Positions 17,044 through 26,112 of a stretch of DNA of 64,000 nucleotides are shown in pieces. The DNA is from Aequorivita capsosiphonis DSM 23843. Lineage in GTDB: Bacteria; Bacteroidota; Bacteroidia; Flavobacteriales; Flavobacteriaceae. The stretch lies in contig NZ_AUBG01000012.1 in the NCBI RefSeq assembly GCF_000429125.1, forward strand, positions 62,001-126,000, read 5' to 3'. The notes under the pieces were generated by a model. It was not told where the DNA came from. It saw only the letters and a list, made by a program, of their open reading frames with translations, and did no database searches. The translations under genes and the position numbers were made by a program. The first letter of the stretch is position 1. Each line of letters starts with the position of its first letter.

Positions 17044-18369
17044 CTAATGAACTTTGATTTTATCTGCAGTAATAGCTTCTGGTTTTTGCGTGGCTCTATG
17101 TAAAACAAAATATCCTAGTAATCCACTTAAAATAGAAGCAACTAGAATTCCCATTTTAGCTTCCTCTCGCAAAACTGCATCATCAAAAGAAAGGTTAACG
17201 ATGAAAAGCGACATGGTAAAACCTATACCGCAAAGTAGGGATATCCCAAAAAACAGCTTCCATATTTCTGGTGTTTGAGGCATGTTTTTGTAGAAAAACT
17301 TTAAAAGAATCCAAATAGCGAGCATTACTCCTATTGGTTTTCCAACAGACAAACCTAAAATAGTTCCCCACGTAATAGGCAAGTGAAAAGCTTGGCTTAA
17401 CACCTCGGAATCAAAAACAATTCCTGCATTTACAAAAGCAAAAAGTGGCATTATAAAGAAATAAACAGGTCCGTGGAGTTTTCTTTCCAATCGCTTGAGT
17501 GGTGATTCCATCTCCCGTTGTGTTTTTTCAAGATAATAATGTGCTTGTGGACTGGTGGTTGCAAAAGTTTTATCGCGAGCCTGTTTAAAAAGACTGAAGC
17601 CACGCCGAGCGAAAGCTTTTACCCTGTCAAGGCTCCATTCGCGGCGCAATGGTATGGTTAAAGCCAAAATAACTCCTGCAATAGTGGCGTGTATGCCCGA
17701 AGCCAACACGGCCCACCACAAAACAAACCCAACGGCAAGATAAGGAGTCAATCTATTTACCCTTCTAAAGTTAAAAACGAGGAGCACGGCAGTGCATATT
17801 CCTGCTATTCCCAACGCACTCCAATGTATTTCATCGGTGTAAAAAAATGCGATAACCAATACAGCTATAAGGTCGTCTACCACGGCAATAGTGGTTATAA
17901 AAACCTTTGCCCAAGAAGGCATTCTAGAACCGAGCATGGCTATGATACCAATAACGAAAGCTATATCTGTAGCCATAGGGATTGCCCAACCATTTATGTA
18001 ATCAGTGCCCTGATTGAATGCAAAAAATATAAGCGCAGGAAAAACCGCACCACTTATCGCAGCGACAACAGGGAACACTGCAGATTTAAAAGAATTTAAT
18101 CTACCGAATTTAAGCTCACTCTTAATTTCAAGACCTACCAAAAGGAAAAATAGTGCCATCAAACCGTCATTCACCCAATCGTGTAAGGGTTTGGATAGAT
18201 TAATGTCCTCAAAACCCAAACCAAAGGTAACTTGCATCATTTCCTGATAAAAACTTCTCAAAGATGTATTGGCGACAATGAGAGCGAGTACTGTGGCGAA
18301 GATCAGGAGGATCCCAGGAGCAGAATCTTTCTTAAAAAATGTATTTATACTTTGGGTGAAATTGCTCAT
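17044..18369 (-). CDS. nhaA: Na+/H+ antiporter NhaA
   Basis: This 441-residue protein has twelve hydrophobic segments. The NhaA core motif IAVVDDLIAVLVIAFFY near residues 161-177 carries the two adjacent aspartates that bind Na+ and H+. The N-terminus (FKKDSAPGILLIFATVLALIVAN) and GLEIKSELKFG near residue 80 are typical of the family. It exchanges external protons for internal sodium at the inner membrane and protects against alkaline or saline stress. A hydrophilic insert at about 260-290 is longer than in E. coli NhaA but is common in this phylum. Family assignment is secure. Confidence 0.95.
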   Translation of the reverse strand: MSNFTQSINTFFKKDSAPGILLIFATVLALIVANTSLRSFYQEMMQVTFGLGFEDINLSKPLHDWVNDGLMALFFLLVGLEIKSELKFGRLNSFKSAVFPVVAAISGAVFPALIFFAFNQGTDYINGWAIPMATDIAFVIGIIAMLGSRMPSWAKVFITTIAVVDDLIAVLVIAFFYTDEIHWSALGIAGICTAVLLVFNFRRVNRLTPYLAVGFVLWWAVLASGIHATIAGVILALTIPLRREWSLDRVKAFARRGFSLFKQARDKTFATTSPQAHYYLEKTQREMESPLKRLERKLHGPVYFFIMPLFAFVNAGIVFDSEVLSQAFHLPITWGTILGLSVGKPIGVMLAIWILLKFFYKNMPQTPEIWKLFFGISLLCGIGFTMSLFIVNLSFDDAVLREEAKMGILVASILSGLLGYFVLHRATQKPEAITADKIKVH

Positions 18370-18532
18370 TTATTTTTGAAATTTTTGAACGCCTAAGATA
18401 CAATTTCGTGTTTAATTATCTCTTTTATTAAAAAAACCTTAACTCTATACAGGAAAGAAATTCAGGTCAAAGAAAAAACAGCATTTTACCAAATTGCGTT
18501 GTGAAAATACTGCTTATTTAAAAAGTTACTAA

Positions 18533-19846
18533 TTATCCTTCCTTTACCTGTTCTAATGTGCTATTGGCGTTTTCTCCAACCATAAGGCCTTGGGATTGTC
18601 CTTTTCCGAAATAGGCACTTGTCCAATTCCACATAGTTCTAAATCGGTTCCGATAACTGATAAGAAGAAAGAGATGGACAAACAACCAAGAAAACCAGGC
18701 TAACCAACCTGTAAGGGTAGTTTTTGGCATATTGAGATCTGCGACTGCCCTACTTTTTCCTATAATTGCCATGGTACCTTTATCGTTGTAATGAAAAGGC
18801 TTTATATCTTCTCCTTTATCTTCGCTATTTTGTTTTTTAGCTATTACTATTAGATTTCTGGCTAAGTTTTCACCTTGCTGGCTTGCAACACTTCCCAATT
18901 GCGGATAGCCTTTCGGAAAATTCGGGTCGTTCATTTGTAGACAAGCATCACCAATTGCGAATATAGAGTCGGAATTTTCCACCTTATTATATTCATTCAC
19001 ATTAAGTCTATTTCCCTTTCCATATAAATCATCAGAAAGACCCTTGAATTTCATGGCAGTAACTCCCGCGGTCCAGATAAGGGTTTTGGTTTCTATAGAC
19101 TCTCCATCCTTAAAATATACCTTGTCATCCTTATAATCGGAGACCATTTTGTTAAGCTTCACTATAATTCCCATCTTCTCAAGACTTTCTTGGGAATATT
19201 TTTGTGATTTTTCCCGCATAGGAGGAAGTACCGTTGGCGCGCCATCAACTAAATATATGTTTAAAGGTGTATTGGAAAGCTCCGGGTAAATATCTGCCAA
19301 GGTTCGGTTTCGCATTTCAGCAATCATTCCAGCCACTTCTACTCCAGAAGGACCTGCACCGGAAATTACAATATTGCGCATCTTTCTTTTTTCAACTTCA
19401 TCTTTGCAATAGGTATATTTTTCGGCTTCTCTAATTAGGAAATTCCGCAACTTTACGGCATCGTCAATGGTTTTCATTGGCAGCGAATTTTTTTGGATGT
19501 TTTCCATTCCAAAATAATTTGCCTTAGTTCCAGTGGCTATCACTAAATAATCATAAGCCAATTCCCCCGTAGAAAGTTTTACCTTATTTTCTACAGGAAT
19601 CACTTCCTCCAATTCCCCCAAACGAAAATGAAGGTTCTTCTTTCCACTAAAGAGCGTGCGGAAAGGAATAGATATACTTGAAACATCCAGCATCCCGGTA
19701 GCCACTTGGTAGAGCAAGGGTGGAAAAAAATTATAGTTATTTTTATCCACAAGAGTGATTTGCACCCCTTTTTTTCCGCCCATCTTTCTCGCAAGATTTA
19801 TTCCCGCAAAACCACCTCCTATAATTACTATTTTCTTGTCTTTCAT
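18533..19846 (-). CDS. Type II NADH dehydrogenase-like FAD oxidoreductase
   Basis: This 437-residue flavoprotein has two Rossmann dinucleotide-binding motifs. One is at the N-terminus for FAD (IIGGGFAGINLA, residues 7-18), and the second is near residue 160 for NAD(P)H (ISGAGPSGVEVAG). Further signatures are the LVIATGTKANYFG block, LIWTAGV and FAIGDACLQ. The C-terminal part (about 380-425) has an amphipathic or hydrophobic segment (WLAWFSWLFVHLFLLISYRNR) suited to membrane association, as in NDH-2. It is predicted to oxidise NADH and reduce quinone without pumping protons. It is in the same orientation as the SDR upstream, with an 88-base gap. Confidence 0.88.
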   Translation of the reverse strand: MKDKKIVIIGGGFAGINLARKMGGKKGVQITLVDKNNYNFFPPLLYQVATGMLDVSSISIPFRTLFSGKKNLHFRLGELEEVIPVENKVKLSTGELAYDYLVIATGTKANYFGMENIQKNSLPMKTIDDAVKLRNFLIREAEKYTYCKDEVEKRKMRNIVISGAGPSGVEVAGMIAEMRNRTLADIYPELSNTPLNIYLVDGAPTVLPPMREKSQKYSQESLEKMGIIVKLNKMVSDYKDDKVYFKDGESIETKTLIWTAGVTAMKFKGLSDDLYGKGNRLNVNEYNKVENSDSIFAIGDACLQMNDPNFPKGYPQLGSVASQQGENLARNLIVIAKKQNSEDKGEDIKPFHYNDKGTMAIIGKSRAVADLNMPKTTLTGWLAWFSWLFVHLFLLISYRNRFRTMWNWTSAYFGKGQSQGLMVGENANSTLEQVKEG

Positions 19847-19934
19847 CTATTTATTTTTATGATAGTATCCATTTCGATAATCCAAACAGCATTCAAAAAA
19901 CCAGAAGTTCGGATTACCAAAAAAAAGCTTGTAT

Positions 19935-20681
19935 TTATCTCAATTTAATATCGCCACCATCTGCCATAAGGGTTTGACCAGTCATATACTGACTATCATC
20001 GCTCAATAAAAATGCTACTACTGGTGCAATATCCTTTTGTGGATTTCCAAAATGACTTAGTGGAATTTGCCCTGCTACTTGATTATATTGTACTGTACTG
20101 CTCTCTTTCCATTTTGCAACTCCTTCGGTCAAGGCCAACGGACATACAACATTAACTCTAATTTTATCTTTTCCCCATTCATTTGCTGCTACACGACTTA
20201 AACCGCGAATTGCTTCCTTGGCGGCTGCATAACTCGCCTGTCCTTCTTGCCCGTTCAATGCGGCGCCAGAGCCAAAATTAACTACAGAACCTTTAGACTT
20301 TTTCAATTCGGGATAGGCAGCTTTCATAAAATGCAAGGTTGCATTAAAGCCTGTGCCAAATGACAGTGACCAATCTTCTTCCGTGAGATCGATAAGTGGT
20401 TTTTGCTTGGAAGCGTGTGCATTGTTGACGAGCCCATTCAGTTTTCCAAATTTTGAAACCGCCATTTTAACAGCTTCTTTCGCCACAGATTCCTTAGAAA
20501 CATCTCCTTTTAAAAAAGCGATTTTATCAGGATTTTCCTGTACTTTTTCTTTTCCGGCCGCTTCATTTATATCAACTGCAACCACGGATGCACCGCGTTG
20601 CGTTAATACGGTTGTTATTGCACCACCAATTCCTGCTGCACCACCTGTTACAATTACTACTTGATCTTTTAAATTTTTCAT
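19935..20681 (-). CDS. Short-chain dehydrogenase/reductase (SDR)
   Basis: This 248-residue classical SDR has the cofactor motif TGGAAGIG at 13-20, a DIN sequence after beta-2, NNAH at about 87-90, a catalytic serine near residue 137 and the YAAAK active-site motif near 150-154. The acidic residue after beta-2 (VDIN) suggests NAD(H) preference. The C-terminus MTGQTLMADGG is typical of the 3-oxoacyl-ACP reductase-like SDRs. The substrate cannot be deduced. An AraC regulator lies just upstream in the same direction, 246 bases away, and could control it. Confidence 0.88.
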   Translation of the reverse strand: MKNLKDQVVIVTGGAAGIGGAITTVLTQRGASVVAVDINEAAGKEKVQENPDKIAFLKGDVSKESVAKEAVKMAVSKFGKLNGLVNNAHASKQKPLIDLTEEDWSLSFGTGFNATLHFMKAAYPELKKSKGSVVNFGSGAALNGQEGQASYAAAKEAIRGLSRVAANEWGKDKIRVNVVCPLALTEGVAKWKESSTVQYNQVAGQIPLSHFGNPQKDIAPVVAFLLSDDSQYMTGQTLMADGGDIKLR

Positions 20682-20927
20682 TATTTTTTAATTTACTGTT
20701 TTTATAAAATGTCTTTATGGTTATTCCTGTTAATTATATCCTAAAAATAAATCGTTTAATTATAACACAAAGGTATTGCACATTAGAGGTTTATATAATG
20801 TTCAAAAAGATTGTATTAATGTCCAGATAGTACATTTAACCAAGGTTTAACTTTTGTAAAACATGAGGGTTTGTAAATAAAAAAGAGTGATTCTTTAAGT
20901 ATCCAGCAAATTGACTATCAAAATAGC

Positions 20928-21758
20928 CTAACGCAGCATTTTCCTAAATTTTCCAGGACTATAGCCGCTATGTTTTTTGAAGAATTTTCCAAAACTATAC
21001 GCATCGCTAAAATTGAGTTGTTCTGCAATCTCGGAAATAGTAAATGGTGTTTGCATTAACTGTTCTCGGGCAAAGTCCATGGTAGTTTTTGCAATAAAGT
21101 TACTGGGAGAGGCGCCTGTAGTTTCCCGAACACAATTTGAAATATATTTTGCGGTGAGGTTTAATTGTCCAGCATAATAGTTTAGATTTCTATTGTTTTT
21201 GAAACCTCCTTCCACCATTTCTAAAAACTGCATGGTTATAGCTTCTTTACGATGGTTAAAAACTGTGGTTTTATTTTTCTGCTTAAAAATAATTTCTACA
21301 ATCATATAAACCAATGCGGTATATAGACTTTTCACAATGCGTTCCCTAAAGCCTTCCCCAACATCTTTTTTCCAATATTGACTGATGGTATCAATATGCT
21401 GCCAAGTAATTTGGAATGTCTTCACATCCAGCCGCATGCCTCCTTCCAGAAGTTGCAGGGTTCGGTAGGCGTCATATCTACTAAAACCAACCACCAAATC
21501 TAAATTCAATTTAGGACTTGCTTCTAGCATACATATTTCAATATCTTCAGAAAAAGCCCTTAGGCTGAAAACGCTCCCTTTATTGATAAAGAACACCGAT
21601 GAATAATTTATCTCTTGCTCTTTCCCGTTCACTTTAAGAAGCAGTTTACCCCTTTTTAGATATATGGAAAGATTTTTTTCAGGGTAATACTTTTTATTTG
21701 GCTGTATGGCATCAATAAATTTCGAGGTGTTTAAAATATTGAGGAGTCTTTCAGCCAT
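20928..21758 (-). CDS. AraC family transcriptional regulator
   Basis: This 276-residue protein has an N-terminal ligand-sensing cupin-like half (residues 1-130) and two C-terminal helix-turn-helix motifs at about 180-276. The second carries the AraC signature PFTISEIAEQLNFSDAYSFGKFFKKH with the GYSP turn. It is followed, in the same direction, by the SDR gene, so it may regulate SDR and NADH dehydrogenase expression. The inducing molecule is unknown. Confidence 0.88.
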   Translation of the reverse strand: MAERLLNILNTSKFIDAIQPNKKYYPEKNLSIYLKRGKLLLKVNGKEQEINYSSVFFINKGSVFSLRAFSEDIEICMLEASPKLNLDLVVGFSRYDAYRTLQLLEGGMRLDVKTFQITWQHIDTISQYWKKDVGEGFRERIVKSLYTALVYMIVEIIFKQKNKTTVFNHRKEAITMQFLEMVEGGFKNNRNLNYYAGQLNLTAKYISNCVRETTGASPSNFIAKTTMDFAREQLMQTPFTISEIAEQLNFSDAYSFGKFFKKHSGYSPGKFRKMLR

Positions 21759-21992
21759 ATAAATTTAAAGATACGGAAAGCTTAAACTCTGCGCGTAATG
21801 AAAATTACAAAATAATGTTAAGCCACTTATATGCAGAAAATAGCAGATGGCAGGATCGACATTTAGCAATTTTAAAAAGGGTTTCGCCCTAGGATTCCAG
21901 CATTATGAACTATTTTCTTCAAAAGGAAGCGGAAATCTTTCCTATATTTGTTAAGCAACAATAAAAAAATTCTCTCTGACATCCTGAATACT

Positions 21993-22508
21993 ATGAAATA
22001 CTCAATATTTCTTCTTTCTTTATTTTTCCTTTTTACCCTTGGGTGTGATAAGCCTATTCCAGCCGATCAAACCGCCTTAGGCTCTAAAGAACACGATCTA
22101 AAAAAATCCATAGCAGAAAGAGATAGTGTGCACAGTACACATAAAGTTTATGTTCCTGTTTACTCTAATATGTATCAACGCACGAGAAATGAACGAACAT
22201 TATTAACCTCTACCTTAAGTATTCACAACACCAGTGAGACAGACACGCTCTACATAAACCGTATTGATTATTACAATACTGACGGGAAGTTTGTGAGGAA
22301 ATATATAGAATCCACCATTTTCCTTAACACCTTTGAAACCTTAGAATATGTAGTGGACGAAAAGGATGAATCTGGTGGTTCTGGGGCCAACTTTGTTATT
22401 GAATGGTACGGAAATAAAAAATTAAACCCATTATTCCAAGCTGTGATGATTGGTGGATTGGGCAATAAGACGTTTTCGTTTACTACGGAAGGGGTCGAGA
22501 TTTATTGA
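21993..22508 (+). CDS. DUF3124 lipoprotein
   Basis: From ATG at 21993 the protein is about 171 residues and begins with a lipoprotein signal peptide (FLLSLFFLFTLGC) whose lipobox cysteine is residue 18. An upstream TTG frame would bury this signal, so I prefer the internal ATG. The rest is the DUF3124 domain (VYVPVYSNMYQRT ... LSIHNTSETDTLYI ... FVIEWYG), a beta-rich family of unknown function. It is expected to be anchored to the inner or outer membrane. It has no operon partner. Confidence 0.85.
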   Translation: MKYSIFLLSLFFLFTLGCDKPIPADQTALGSKEHDLKKSIAERDSVHSTHKVYVPVYSNMYQRTRNERTLLTSTLSIHNTSETDTLYINRIDYYNTDGKFVRKYIESTIFLNTFETLEYVVDEKDESGGSGANFVIEWYGNKKLNPLFQAVMIGGLGNKTFSFTTEGVEIY

Positions 22509-22598
22509 GCAAAGATTCAATTGGAACAGCTATCGGACGATATGAAGCGGTGTTGAAATTAAATTCAATACAATTGCCCAAGCGCTCAAGATCCCACA

Positions 22599-23612
22599 TT
22601 AAAGACTCCAACCCAAAGTGGTTCTTATAATATAATCATCATAAGACGTGCCCTCAGCTGGCTTGCTATCATAGTTGTAATTAAAACCCAGTTTCAGAAA
22701 CAAATCCAGTGGAAGATCGTATTTAAGGTCCAAATTAAAATCCGCTCTCAATCTTTCTTTTTCTGTTAAACTAGGATAAGCAGTTATTCCGGAAGCCAAA
22801 CTGAATGCATTGAAATCGAAGAAATTCACTTCCAACGCTACAAAAGCTTCACCACTGTTTCTATTTTCATCTACAGCACCGTCATATTCTTCATTATTCC
22901 AAGCAACTCCCATGTTTCCGCCGAAAAACATTCTATTATTGTGAATAAAATACTTTCCGAGACCTACCTTATTTGTCATTCTTAATTTCAATTTTTGCTC
23001 GCTATTTGATAAGTACTCCGATTGAAGAATTAAGAAGTATTCGCGTCCTAAAAAATAATTGAAGGCCAGTTCACCAGAAGTCCGCTGTATCTCTTCCACA
23101 TCATCTTGATTGCTTCGAACGGCACTAAAGCGAGTTGCAATACTATAGTAATCTGAAGTATATCCTAAAGCTGCAGCCACTGTTAGTTGACTTGCATTAC
23201 TAGCTTTGGTAAAATTATATCCAAATGATAGGGAAGCGTTTAAACGAGAGACAAAACTATCCTTTTTAAGGAGTTTGATGAATACAATTTCATCAATTCC
23301 TAAAACATTTATATCTTTAAAGTCAAGAGTATCGTTTGCACTATTCGCGTCTAATCCGTCAATTTTATATCGATCTCCATCCTTTGCCGTTATTAAAAAC
23401 CTTTTGGCGCTTTTTACGGATTTTACTTTTTTCCATTTTACTTTTAAATCACCACTACTATACGGTGTACTAAAATTTAAAACACCGCGATCCATTTTTT
23501 TAATCTCACCAAGAATTTGATCTCCATTAGAAAGCACTAAAGTATCTTTCTGTGAATATGCGCTTAGCGAGAGCAGGAAACCAAAACAGAGAACTATAAA
23601 TTTTAAATTCAT
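22599..23612 (-). CDS. DUF481 outer-membrane protein (YdiY-like)
   Basis: This 337-residue protein has a signal peptide (MNLKFIVLCFGFLLSLSAYS). An N-terminal soluble segment (DTLVLSNGDQILGEIKKMDRG) at about 22-105 is followed by amphipathic beta strands of the DUF481 barrel that end in the aromatic C-terminus TTLGWSL. The family includes the salt-induced YdiY of E. coli. The role is not known beyond outer-membrane location. It is the last core gene before the element junction. Confidence 0.85.
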   Translation of the reverse strand: MNLKFIVLCFGFLLSLSAYSQKDTLVLSNGDQILGEIKKMDRGVLNFSTPYSSGDLKVKWKKVKSVKSAKRFLITAKDGDRYKIDGLDANSANDTLDFKDINVLGIDEIVFIKLLKKDSFVSRLNASLSFGYNFTKASNASQLTVAAALGYTSDYYSIATRFSAVRSNQDDVEEIQRTSGELAFNYFLGREYFLILQSEYLSNSEQKLKLRMTNKVGLGKYFIHNNRMFFGGNMGVAWNNEEYDGAVDENRNSGEAFVALEVNFFDFNAFSLASGITAYPSLTEKERLRADFNLDLKYDLPLDLFLKLGFNYNYDSKPAEGTSYDDYIIRTTLGWSL

Positions 23613-23734
23613 TTTAATAACATTTTACTTGTCAATCTAAATCAAAAAAATAGGCTTGAATACATTCTTGTAACACGCTTTTTAAATCAGTCCTTTTTGA
23701 AAAACAGTTAACATTTAAGTTGTTTAAAGTAAAA

Positions 23735-23769
23735 AAGACCTCACGTTTCTGTGAAGTCTTGATTTTTTT
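23735..23769. terminator. Terminator-like hairpin near the tRNA remnants
   Basis: The stem AAGACCTCAC / GTGAAGTCTT, with one imperfect pair, has T runs on both sides. It lies just downstream, on the minus strand, of the decayed tRNA end at 23770-23788, and upstream of the DUF481 promoter. Confidence 0.6.
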
Positions 23770-23788
23770 TAGTTGCGGAATCTGGACT
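23770..23788 (-). pseudogene. Decayed tRNA 3' end
   Basis: On the minus strand, the 19 bases from AGTCCAG to CAACTA match the 3' end of the initiator-type tRNA fragment at 23900 in 16 of 19 positions. Like that fragment they are followed by a terminator. No T-loop or other arm precedes them, so this is at most a relic. Confidence 0.4.
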
Positions 23789-23860
23789 TCCTTGGACTCC
23801 TAAAAACATTTCGGCTACGCCCTACGCGTCGCTTGTTGTCCCGAAGCATTTTCTATAATC

Positions 23861-23893
23861 AAAAAAGCCATAATTTTTAGATTATGGCTTTTT
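23861..23893 (-). terminator. Terminator of the tRNA-Met locus
   Basis: The inverted repeat AAGCCATAAT / ATTATGGCTT is followed by a T run on the minus strand, immediately after the tRNA 3' end. It is part of the original chromosomal tRNA locus. Confidence 0.8.
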
Positions 23894-23899
23894 ATTTAG

Positions 23900-23942
23900 T
23901 AGCGGGAACTGGACTCGAACCAGTGACCTTCGGGTTATGAGC
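23900..23942 (-). other. Integration site (att): 3' half of initiator-type tRNA-Met
   Basis: The minus strand reads from the anticodon loop CTCATAA through CCCGAAGG, a normal T-arm (ACTGGTTCGAGTCCAGT) and acceptor end CCCGCTA. The CCC in the anticodon stem followed by GAAGG is characteristic of initiator tRNA. The 5' half (D-arm and acceptor strand) is absent and is replaced by unrelated sequence, so the gene is not intact here. A tyrosine integrase starts 175 bases away. This is the pattern left when an element integrates into the 3' part of a tRNA gene; the full tRNA should lie at the other, unseen end. Confidence 0.75.
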
Positions 23943-24116
23943 TTGAAGTCGTCCTCAAACAAAACCTACCAAACACCAACAAACTAAATGTTTTTCAGCG
24001 TTTTACATTTTTTCAAATACCTTATGAAATCAATTAAAATCAAATTATTCTGTACTTATTCTGTACTAAGTGATTTTCAAATTGATTACTTTTGTATTGC
24101 ACAAAACTAATAGATT
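23943..24116. promoter_or_regulatory. Element end and integrase promoter region
   Basis: The stretch between the tRNA fragment and the integrase is AT-rich. It contains a candidate -7 box TACTTTTG (24087-24094, TAnnTTTG consensus) about 22 bases before the integrase ATG. I saw no clear -33 element. Integrase arm-binding sites would be expected here but cannot be assigned by eye. Confidence 0.4.
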
Positions 24117-25448
24117 ATGGCGAGTATAAAAATTGTTTTGAGAAAAAATATGATACGAAAAGACAATACAATACCCCTTGCCATTCGTATCAGTGAAAAC
24201 TATAAAACCAACTACAAGTGGCTTGGTCAGTATGTACTTGAAAAAGATTGGGATAAAAATGCGGGAAAGGCGAAAAGAACGCATCCTTACTCAAAGAAGC
24301 TAAATAACTTCCTAATGAAAAAGCTTACTGAGGCTAATGATATTTATTTCGATTCCAAGAAAGAACTCACAACTAAGCAAGTCAAGCAAAAATTAAAGGG
24401 TGCAGGAGGTTCGAAATCATTTTTTGATGTTGCCTCAGATAGAGTGAAAAACAAATATGAGCGTGGCACATTTTCCGTTGCAAAATCCGAACTGTCTATC
24501 CTTTACAACTTAGAAGAATTCTTAAACCTAAGCACAGCTAAGGAAAAAGTCGTCATTATTCACGAAATCAAGGAACGCCGAAAAGCGCGAATAAGTAAAG
24601 GACGGAAGGGCGAACATTCATTTATGGATTCCGTAGCGTATTTTAAAAAGAATAAAACATTAAAGTTTCAAGACATCAATGAGTCCTTTTTAGACAAATA
24701 CAAGGACTTTTGCCTGGTCTATCTTGGGCAAAAAACACGTACAATTACTAATCAGCTTATTTTTATTCGTACATTATTCAACAAAGCTATCAAAATTGGA
24801 GTTGTTGATGTGAAATATTACCCTTTCGGTGGAGAAAAAGAAAAAATTCGCATAGGGTCCAGCCATAAGATTGGTCTTACCTCTAATGAAATAGAAAAGA
24901 TTGAAATCTTGGAATTAGAACCAAATACTTCTATTTGGCATACCAAAAACGTTTGGTTAATTGCTTTTTACTTTGCAGGAATCAGAATTTCCGATGCTGT
25001 GCAATTAAGATGGTCAGATTTTAAAGACGATAGACTTCTTTACATAATGCATAAAAATGAAAAACCTGTTAGTTTAAAAATACCGGAAAAAGCAGTCAAT
25101 ATCCTAAGCCAATATAAAAACTGTATAGCCGAAAACCACGGCTATGTATTTCCATTTCTTAACACCACGAACATTTCTGACAACGAGGAAGTATTTAAAA
25201 AAACAAGAAATGCTACTAAACTGTTTAATAAGTATTTAAAAAGGATTGCAATTCAATGTGATATAGATAAAAATCTTTCAAACCACATTGCACGTCACAG
25301 TTTCGGGAATATTGCAGGAGATCGCATCCATCCATTGATGCTTCAGAAATTATATAGGCATAGCGATTTGAAAACTACCTTAAATTATCAAGCAAACTTC
25401 ATTCACAAAGATGCAGATGAAGCTTTAGACAGTGTAATTAATTTTTGA
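24117..25448 (+). CDS. Tyrosine recombinase/integrase of the conjugative element
   Basis: This 443-residue protein has three parts. The first is an N-terminal arm-type DNA-binding domain (about 1-85, with the SIKIVLRKNMIRKDNTIPL start usual in Bacteroidetes integrases). The second is a SAM-like core-binding domain (about 105-260). The third is the catalytic domain, with R290 in FAGIRISD, H390-x-x-R393 in HIARH, H415 in RHSD and nucleophile Y424 in TLNYQ. All catalytic residues are present, so it should be active. It lies directly beside the tRNA-Met fragment and is predicted to integrate and excise the element. Confidence 0.93.
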   Translation: MASIKIVLRKNMIRKDNTIPLAIRISENYKTNYKWLGQYVLEKDWDKNAGKAKRTHPYSKKLNNFLMKKLTEANDIYFDSKKELTTKQVKQKLKGAGGSKSFFDVASDRVKNKYERGTFSVAKSELSILYNLEEFLNLSTAKEKVVIIHEIKERRKARISKGRKGEHSFMDSVAYFKKNKTLKFQDINESFLDKYKDFCLVYLGQKTRTITNQLIFIRTLFNKAIKIGVVDVKYYPFGGEKEKIRIGSSHKIGLTSNEIEKIEILELEPNTSIWHTKNVWLIAFYFAGIRISDAVQLRWSDFKDDRLLYIMHKNEKPVSLKIPEKAVNILSQYKNCIAENHGYVFPFLNTTNISDNEEVFKKTRNATKLFNKYLKRIAIQCDIDKNLSNHIARHSFGNIAGDRIHPLMLQKLYRHSDLKTTLNYQANFIHKDADEALDSVINF

Positions 25449-25618
25449 AATTGATAATTTATTCTACAAAAATTTATCAATAAGTGGATAATATATCTCT
25501 AACTTCTAATTGATTAATACAGATAACTTCATTTGTCTAATTTTACTTTAGTGTATAGTCTGTTTATTTATTCTAAATTAAAACACCTACCTTTATGTAG
25601 TAAAAATAGCAAAATATT

Positions 25619-26104
25619 ATGATAGCTATATTAACTACAGGCGGTACAATTGAAGGTCTTGATTATATTGACGGCAAAGGAAAAACGAATTCAAATATTT
25701 CAATTAAAGATTTTCTAACAGCTGCCAATGTTGATTTTGAATATACCATAGAAAGTGTATTTAAAAAGGATAGTCGAGCAATAAATGAGAGCGATAGAGA
25801 ACAATTAGTCAGTAAGATTGTTGAATCTGATGCTTTAAAGATATTAATAACTCACGGCACTTTCACAGTGGAAGATACTGCAAAATATATCGGAAAGAAA
25901 GACCTGAACAAAACCATTGTTTTGGTTGGTTCTTTCATATTAGGTTCATCAGCTGACACAGATGCCCCTTTTAATTTAGGGTATGCAATAAGCTCATTGC
26001 AATTTCTAAAACCGGATGTTTATATTGCTATGAACGGACAAATTTTTCACTGGAAAAATGTTACCAAAAATTTAGAAACTAATAAATTTGAGCGCAATGA
26101 ATAG
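25619..26104 (+). CDS. Asparaginase-domain protein, N-terminal half only
   Basis: This 161-residue protein has the L-asparaginase N-terminal signatures: TTGGTIEG at 6-13 holding the nucleophilic threonine region, and ITHGTFTVEDTA near residues 80-91. It lacks the second domain of the roughly 330-residue enzymes and the SDG-type motif is not obvious. The canonical HGTDT is HGTFT here, so the usual aspartate is missing. The protein is therefore unlikely to be an ordinary asparaginase. It is followed after 8 bases by a LuxR-type membrane regulator. A regulatory or accessory role in the element is possible; the function is unknown. Confidence 0.7.
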   Translation: MIAILTTGGTIEGLDYIDGKGKTNSNISIKDFLTAANVDFEYTIESVFKKDSRAINESDREQLVSKIVESDALKILITHGTFTVEDTAKYIGKKDLNKTIVLVGSFILGSSADTDAPFNLGYAISSLQFLKPDVYIAMNGQIFHWKNVTKNLETNKFERNE

Positions 26105-26112
26105 GTATATAA

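Noticed and set aside
19876..19918. Imperfect inverted repeat in the gap between the SDR and the NADH dehydrogenase
   Set aside because: 10 of 12 pairs match, but there is no T run following on the minus strand, so neither terminator nor operator can be claimed.
23900..23942. Intact tRNA-Met gene
   Set aside because: The anticodon to acceptor 3' half is correct but the D-arm and 5' acceptor strand are missing on the minus strand, so it cannot fold as a full tRNA.
25619..26104. Functional L-asparaginase
   Set aside because: Only one of two domains is present and HGTDT is replaced by HGTFT.
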